This document shows, piece by piece, positions 60,023 to 64,000 of a stretch of DNA of 64,000 nucleotides. The notes below the pieces were generated by a model. That model had not been told where the DNA came from. It did no database searches and worked only from the letters and a program-made list of their open reading frames with translations. Source of the DNA: UBA6055 sp965203755 (GTDB taxonomy: Bacteria > Chloroflexota > Anaerolineae > Aggregatilineales > Phototrophicaceae); the NCBI GenBank assembly GCA_965203755.1, contig OZ241910.1, forward strand, positions 186,001-250,000. The letters run 5' to 3'. Every line of letters begins with the position of its first letter. Position 1 is the first letter of the stretch. The translations under genes were made by a program, and so were the position numbers.

Positions 60023-60056
60023 GGGCGCGTATATTCGCCCCCAGGGAACCGCGCCC
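60023..60056. terminator. Possible hairpin after the PLP enzyme gene
   Basis: GGGCGCG (60023-60029) can pair with CGCGCCC (60050-60056) across a 20-base loop in the 80-base spacer between convergent genes. No T-run follows, so terminator function is weakly supported. Confidence 0.3.
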
Positions 60057-60098
60057 GGCATCGCTGATCATGTTCAAAATAATTTTACGGCGCCCTTC

Positions 60099-62726
60099 TC
60101 AAGCCGAAGCCGAACGAACGGCGCGGAACGAAGCCCAAGTAAATGCCAGCAAAGCGACAAAATAAGCCACCGCCCCTACCCAAGTCAGCGTGCCGCCATC
60201 GCCAGCCAGCATCAAAACGGCGGCCGCCGCCGTCAAGATCCCAATGCCCAGCATCAAGGGCTGGCTGACCGATGACTTCAAACTGCTGGCCGGCTTGGCG
60301 TCGCCGTCGACAATATACCCCTGCTCCTCAAGCCGCTGGCGCGATTCAGGGTCGACCGCAGCATAGCCGCCGCGCATATAATGGAAGGTTTGCCGCAGGC
60401 TAAACTGCAAGGGGCTGGTTTCCGGATGCAGCAGCAGCACCGGGGTCGCGGCGCGCTGGGCAATCATCATGGTTGTGTTGCCAAACAGACGCTGGCGCAG
60501 GCGCGGGTCGCGGCTTAGACCCAAAACCAGATAATCATAATCCCGCGATGCCGCAACCAAAGCCTCAATCCGGTCGGAGCTTTGTTCAGTCAGCAGATTC
60601 ACCGTCACCTCATCCAGCTTGACAGCTTCAATTTGGCGCTGAAGCGTCCGCCGGAAACGTTCGCGTTCGGCTGGCGGGGTATCGGGCGCGAAGACATGCA
60701 GCAAATCCAGTTCCAGTTCGGGCGCGCCCGAGAACAGGCGGATCAACTGCAAGGAATAGCTGACCTGGCGCGGGTCGGCAATCGGGATCAGAATCCGCTG
60801 CGCGGCTGTCGTGTCGCCCGGCTGGAGCATCATCACATCACAGTTGACTTGGTCTAAGACCTGCTCGATATTCGAGCCTAGGGCAATCGTTTCATGCTGG
60901 TTTCTGACTCCGCCCCAGCCAATCACAACCAGGTCGGCGCGCTGTTCTTCGACCGTGTCGATAATCGCCGGCGCCACTCGCCGAGCCACCCGAACAATAT
61001 AGTCCACCGCCACCTCTTCATGGCGAACCATGGCAATCGCCTGTTCGCGCAGGGATTCCCCCGATTCAACATATTGATAGCCTGAAGACAGGGGCGCCGG
61101 CGCGGGAACGGTGATGATATGCAGCAGGGTGACTTTGCCTTGGTTGGCTTTGGCGGCGTGGATCGCCGGCGGCATCAGGGTGGATAAGGAATCGGGATTG
61201 GCGACTGGAACCAGAACGCGGTAGGGAACTTCGGTCGTGGGGGTCATTAACTCGGTTTGCTGCACCACCGGGCTGCGGTGGGCTCGTTCCTGGCGCGGTC
61301 GGGCATAGAAAAAATAGATCGAAAAGCCGGAGATCATCCAGGCGATGGCGAAGACCCAGGCAATCGGTGAAACATTAAACAGGGACAGCACCAGCAAAAA
61401 CTGCGCTCCAATCGCAATCAGCGGCAAGAGCGGGAAGAACGGCAGCAGATAACCATAACGCAGGTCTTTGCCATATTTGCTGCGGATGGTGATGACGGCC
61501 AGATTGACTTGCAAGAACAGCAGGATAAACATAATATCAGCCGAAGCCGCCACATCTTCCACCGGCAAGGCGATGGCGGCAAACAAGATGAGCAGACCCG
61601 ACCAGCCCAGGGCAATGTGCGGCGTGCGCGTCTTGGAACTGACTTTGGCGAATCCGTCTGGCAGCGCTTTGTCGCGCCCCATAGCAAAGGACACCCGCGT
61701 TGAGGAGAAGGTGGTCGCATTCAGGGCGCTCATCGTTGACAGCAGGCCGCCGACCATAATCAGGAAAGTGCCGAAAGGCATGAACTGCGCGGCGGCGCGG
61801 GCGATCCCGATCTCGCCAAGTTCACCCAGCCACTCATAAATCACCGTTCCTTCTGGCACTTCGACCGCTCCAATAATGACAAAAGCGACCAGCATATAGA
61901 TTGGCACCACGATCGCCAGCGACAAGAACACCGCCCGCGGGATATTCCGGCGCGGGTCGCGCACTTCTTCGCCGGCTTGGACAATAATCTCATAGCCTTC
62001 AAAGGCGATAAAGGTCAGGCCCATGGCGCTGACGATGCCGATAATCCCCTCGGGCGCAAAGTTGTTGAACTTCTCGAAGTGGATCGGGTTGCCAAAGACG
62101 ACGAATAAACCGCTCACAATAAAAATGAGGATAATGATCACTTTAAGAACGGTCACGATATTGCCAACGGCGCCGGTTTCTGAAGTGCCGCGGTAATTAA
62201 TATACAAGAACAGCAAGATCACCAGAACGGCGAAAACCTTCTGCACCAAGGCGGCTTCTGTCAGTTCGAGCCCAAAGGGAAGCGGAATCGGGCCTGAAAG
62301 AAAGACGCCAACCCCTTCGGCATGGGCTTTTTCTGGATCGAGGAAGAGGATACGCAGCAATTCGTAGATGAACCCGCCAAAGCCAACGCCATAGAGGCTG
62401 CCGGCGACGGCGTGGGCGAACCAACTCATCCAGCCGGCTAGGAAACCGTTGGGGCCCGGCAAGCCCTCCTTCACCCACAGATACCCGCCGCCGGCCTCGG
62501 GGATAGCAGAACCGAGTTCGGCATAGACCATCGCGGTTAATACGGTGATGACGCCGTTGAGCGCGAATGCCAGGATCAAAGCGGGGCCGGCTGTTCCGGC
62601 GGCGATGCCCGTCAAGACGAAGATGCCGGCGCCAATCATAGCGCCGACCCCAATCATCGTGATGTCAAATAATCCCAAGTTGCGAACCAGTCCTACATTA
62701 TGGGATGAGTGGGTCGTTGATGACAT
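60099..62726 (-). CDS. APC-family amino acid permease with two C-terminal USP domains
   Basis: This 875-residue inner-membrane protein has residues about 15-470 as an APC transporter with 12 or so TM spans: FDITMIGVGAMIGAGIFVLTG at the first helix, EAGGGYLWVKEGLPGP and FIAFEGYEIIVQAGEEV are typical. Two tandem universal-stress domains follow (YRVLVPVANPDSLSTLM to about 640, and RILIPIADPRQVSYSL to about 780), then two extra hydrophobic helices at the very C-terminus (LTAAAAVLMLAGDGG; VAYFVALLAFTWASF). APC-USP fusions are known in several phyla. The USP domains probably sense ATP or energy state. A good promoter lies upstream. Confidence 0.9.
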   Translation of the reverse strand: MSSTTHSSHNVGLVRNLGLFDITMIGVGAMIGAGIFVLTGIAAGTAGPALILAFALNGVITVLTAMVYAELGSAIPEAGGGYLWVKEGLPGPNGFLAGWMSWFAHAVAGSLYGVGFGGFIYELLRILFLDPEKAHAEGVGVFLSGPIPLPFGLELTEAALVQKVFAVLVILLFLYINYRGTSETGAVGNIVTVLKVIIILIFIVSGLFVVFGNPIHFEKFNNFAPEGIIGIVSAMGLTFIAFEGYEIIVQAGEEVRDPRRNIPRAVFLSLAIVVPIYMLVAFVIIGAVEVPEGTVIYEWLGELGEIGIARAAAQFMPFGTFLIMVGGLLSTMSALNATTFSSTRVSFAMGRDKALPDGFAKVSSKTRTPHIALGWSGLLILFAAIALPVEDVAASADIMFILLFLQVNLAVITIRSKYGKDLRYGYLLPFFPLLPLIAIGAQFLLVLSLFNVSPIAWVFAIAWMISGFSIYFFYARPRQERAHRSPVVQQTELMTPTTEVPYRVLVPVANPDSLSTLMPPAIHAAKANQGKVTLLHIITVPAPAPLSSGYQYVESGESLREQAIAMVRHEEVAVDYIVRVARRVAPAIIDTVEEQRADLVVIGWGGVRNQHETIALGSNIEQVLDQVNCDVMMLQPGDTTAAQRILIPIADPRQVSYSLQLIRLFSGAPELELDLLHVFAPDTPPAERERFRRTLQRQIEAVKLDEVTVNLLTEQSSDRIEALVAASRDYDYLVLGLSRDPRLRQRLFGNTTMMIAQRAATPVLLLHPETSPLQFSLRQTFHYMRGGYAAVDPESRQRLEEQGYIVDGDAKPASSLKSSVSQPLMLGIGILTAAAAVLMLAGDGGTLTWVGAVAYFVALLAFTWASFRAVRSASA

Positions 62727-62782
62727 AAAATCGAAACCTTTAATATGCGGGTGAATGTATTGATTTTGGGCAGTGAATCGAT

Positions 62783-62810
62783 ATCATACCAGACTCCATT
62801 CATTGTTCAA
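62783..62810 (-). promoter_or_regulatory. Sigma70-type promoter of the APC permease gene
   Basis: On the minus strand TTGAAC (62805-62810) and TATGAT (62783-62788) are 16 bases apart, about 57 bases before the permease ATG. Confidence 0.6.
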
Positions 62811-62908
62811 GATATAGTTGCCCGGCCTTTCCATTATCTATTGCTGGACTGCGGCCGGATCGTCCTATTCAGGAGGGACAGCGCCCGCCGAGGTCTGATG
62901 ACAGGGGG

Positions 62909-63562
62909 TTATCGCTGCCCATAGACATGCTGATAGCGGTCGTGCAGGCGGTCAATGTCCGCTTGCGGTATCGGAATGACGCTGCCCAGCTGCCGCGCCG
63001 TCCAGACAATGGCGGCGTTGTCTTCGGTCATCACGGCCGCCTTGAGGGCCGCTTCAGCCGACCTGCCGATGGTGAAGACGCCGTGATTTCGCAAGAGCGC
63101 CGCCGGGCTGCGGTGGTCCGCCAGCATATCCACCACCAGCCGGCCGATCTCCTCGCCGCCAATCAGGCAAAATCCGCCGCAGGGTATTTCGGCGCCGAAC
63201 TCATCAGCCATCGCGGTGGTCGCGCAGGGGATGGATTCACCGACTACCGCAAACGCGGTGGCATAACGCGAATGGGTATGCACAATCCCGTTCACATGAG
63301 GCAGATGGCGATAGATGTAACAATGCGAGGCGGTATCGGAGGAAGGCTGGAGGCCGCCTTCCAGAACGCGCCCGCGCAAATCGGCAACGACCATATTTTC
63401 GGGAGTCAAGTCGTCGAAGCGGATGCCGCTGGGCTTGATGACCACCTGCCCGGCGGCCGCATCGCGGGCGCTGATGTTGCCGCTTGTCCAAGCCACCAGA
63501 TTATTTTTGGGCAGTTCGGCATGGAGTCGGCAGACTTCCGCTCGTAATTCCGGCAATAACAC
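62909..63562 (-). CDS. Class II aldolase (L-fuculose-phosphate aldolase / AraD family)
   Basis: This 217-residue zinc enzyme cleaves or epimerises sugar phosphates. Zinc ligands fit NGIVHTHSRYATAFAV (His-x-His) and LLRNHGVFTIG (third His). The N-terminal AWTSGNISARD and VIKPSGIRFDDLTPENMVV supply the phosphate-binding and conserved Gly-Asn positions. The length equals FucA (about 215). GTG at 63562 follows AAGGAG with 8-base spacing. A sugar isomerase/epimerase gene ends 126 bases upstream on the same strand, so the pair may process L-fuculose or ribulose-type phosphates. Confidence 0.9.
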   Translation of the reverse strand: MLLPELRAEVCRLHAELPKNNLVAWTSGNISARDAAAGQVVIKPSGIRFDDLTPENMVVADLRGRVLEGGLQPSSDTASHCYIYRHLPHVNGIVHTHSRYATAFAVVGESIPCATTAMADEFGAEIPCGGFCLIGGEEIGRLVVDMLADHRSPAALLRNHGVFTIGRSAEAALKAAVMTEDNAAIVWTARQLGSVIPIPQADIDRLHDRYQHVYGQR

Positions 63563-63688
63563 GCGATGTTCTCCTTATCAGGCGTTTTAAGAGGCGTTCG
63601 CGGCGGCCGATTTCGGCCTTCCAAACGAACGTTCCATCAGATGATTTGCAAAGTGAATCGTCCGTTCCTGCCCGCGCATCGCCAAAGC

Positions 63689-64000
63689 TCATGCCAGGCC
63701 GGCGGCATCCCACAAGCGGTTCATGGAGCTCGCCGTCAGCTGCGCCGCTTCCAGCGGATCCGCAATCGCATTGACCCGCCGGCTGAACGGCTCCGGCGTC
63801 ACTGGCCCGTCATAGCCCAGTTCAATCAGCTTACGCATCAAGTCCACCAAGGGCAGAACGCCGGTTTCCATTGGCAGGCGGCGGTCATGGTCGTCGTATT
63901 CGGCAAAGCTCAAACCGACCGGGGCATCATTGACATGCACGTTGACGATATCCTGTTGGCTGATTTTGTCGAGGTCATCCACCGCGCCGCCCGAAGTGTA
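63689..64000 (-). CDS. Sugar phosphate isomerase/epimerase, C-terminal part (runs off the window)
   Basis: The frame is open at the right edge and ends at 63689, so only the last 104 residues or so are seen. NVHVNDAPVGLSFAEYDDHDRRLPM contains the His and Asp that bind metal in xylose-isomerase-like TIM barrels, followed by IELGYDGPVTPEPFSRRVN with the final conserved Glu. It is probably the upstream gene of an operon with the class II aldolase. Substrate cannot be deduced from the fragment. Confidence 0.8.
   Translation of the reverse strand, partial: YTSGGAVDDLDKISQQDIVNVHVNDAPVGLSFAEYDDHDRRLPMETGVLPLVDLMRKLIELGYDGPVTPEPFSRRVNAIADPLEAAQLTASSMNRLWDAAGLA

Noticed and set aside
1..64000. tRNA, rRNA, riboswitch and CRISPR signals
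   Set aside because: None could be recognised by eye; subtle riboswitches cannot be excluded without a covariance-model search.

Overview
The window looks like a chromosomal segment of a GC-rich (roughly 55-58% by eye), metabolically versatile heterotrophic bacterium. The most likely phylum is Chloroflexota (Anaerolineae-like). This is inferred from gene content: sugar and oligopeptide ABC importers set among Gfo/Idh/MocA oxidoreductases, PhyH and TIM-barrel isomerases, a methylmalonyl-CoA mutase locus, and an amino-acid permease fused to USP domains. No rRNA, tRNA or other phylogenetic marker is present, so this is a moderate-to-low confidence assignment. No tRNA, rRNA or CRISPR array was recognised.

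Layout. 1-2.7 kb: a compact minus-strand cassette of very small, overlapping, mostly single-TM genes that looks virus- or plasmid-derived, interrupted by a complete insertion sequence (542-1423) with 12-bp inverted repeats and a CTAA target duplication. 2.8-7.0 kb: a plus-strand RhaPQ/LsrCD-type sugar ABC importer (two permeases and a binding protein with a bizarre Met/Asp repeat, no ATPase) plus a PF07100 (ASRT-like) protein. 7.0-20.4 kb: a long minus-strand operon for an amino-sugar or glycan-derived solute: Dpp-type importer, PhyH, ROK kinase, NanE epimerase, two Gfo/Idh enzymes and a lipoprotein. A GntR/LacI-type regulator with a clear autoregulatory promoter and operator precedes it. 20.5-23.6 kb: a plus-strand sugar/polyol catabolic operon. 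23.8-27.0 kb: tandem AidB-like acyl-CoA dehydrogenases. 27-32 kb: ychF, ridA, a P-loop protein, a ThDP enzyme and a BtpA/SgcQ protein.

32.3-42.4 kb holds defence-type genes embedded in catabolic genes. There is a GHKL (Hsp90/MORC-like) ATPase beside an enolase-superfamily gene remnant, then an SDR and a glutamine-synthetase-like gene. Next comes a translationally coupled trio: an AAA ATPase, a DUF4435/TOPRIM protein (the AriA-AriB architecture of PARIS) and a 930-residue adenine methyltransferase with a possible nuclease N-terminus. The trio sits immediately behind iolG-iolC-iolB (42.4-45.3 kb) and is the strongest candidate for an unusual composite system.

45.5-51.2 kb: mutA-mutB and meaB (methylmalonyl-CoA mutase and its chaperone) with a GYD-domain protein. 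51.2-58.9 kb: glpD, gpmI, a large polytopic membrane protein coupled to sqdB (UDP-sulfoquinovose synthase) and a GNAT. 59-64 kb: a cysteine-synthase-family enzyme, an APC transporter with two USP domains, a class II aldolase and the 3' end of a sugar isomerase/epimerase.

Several genes (a permease, a peptide-binding protein and two small genes of the first cassette) are broken by single missing bases, each repairable by lengthening one short homopolymer by one base. This looks like long-read indel error, although true mutation cannot be excluded.
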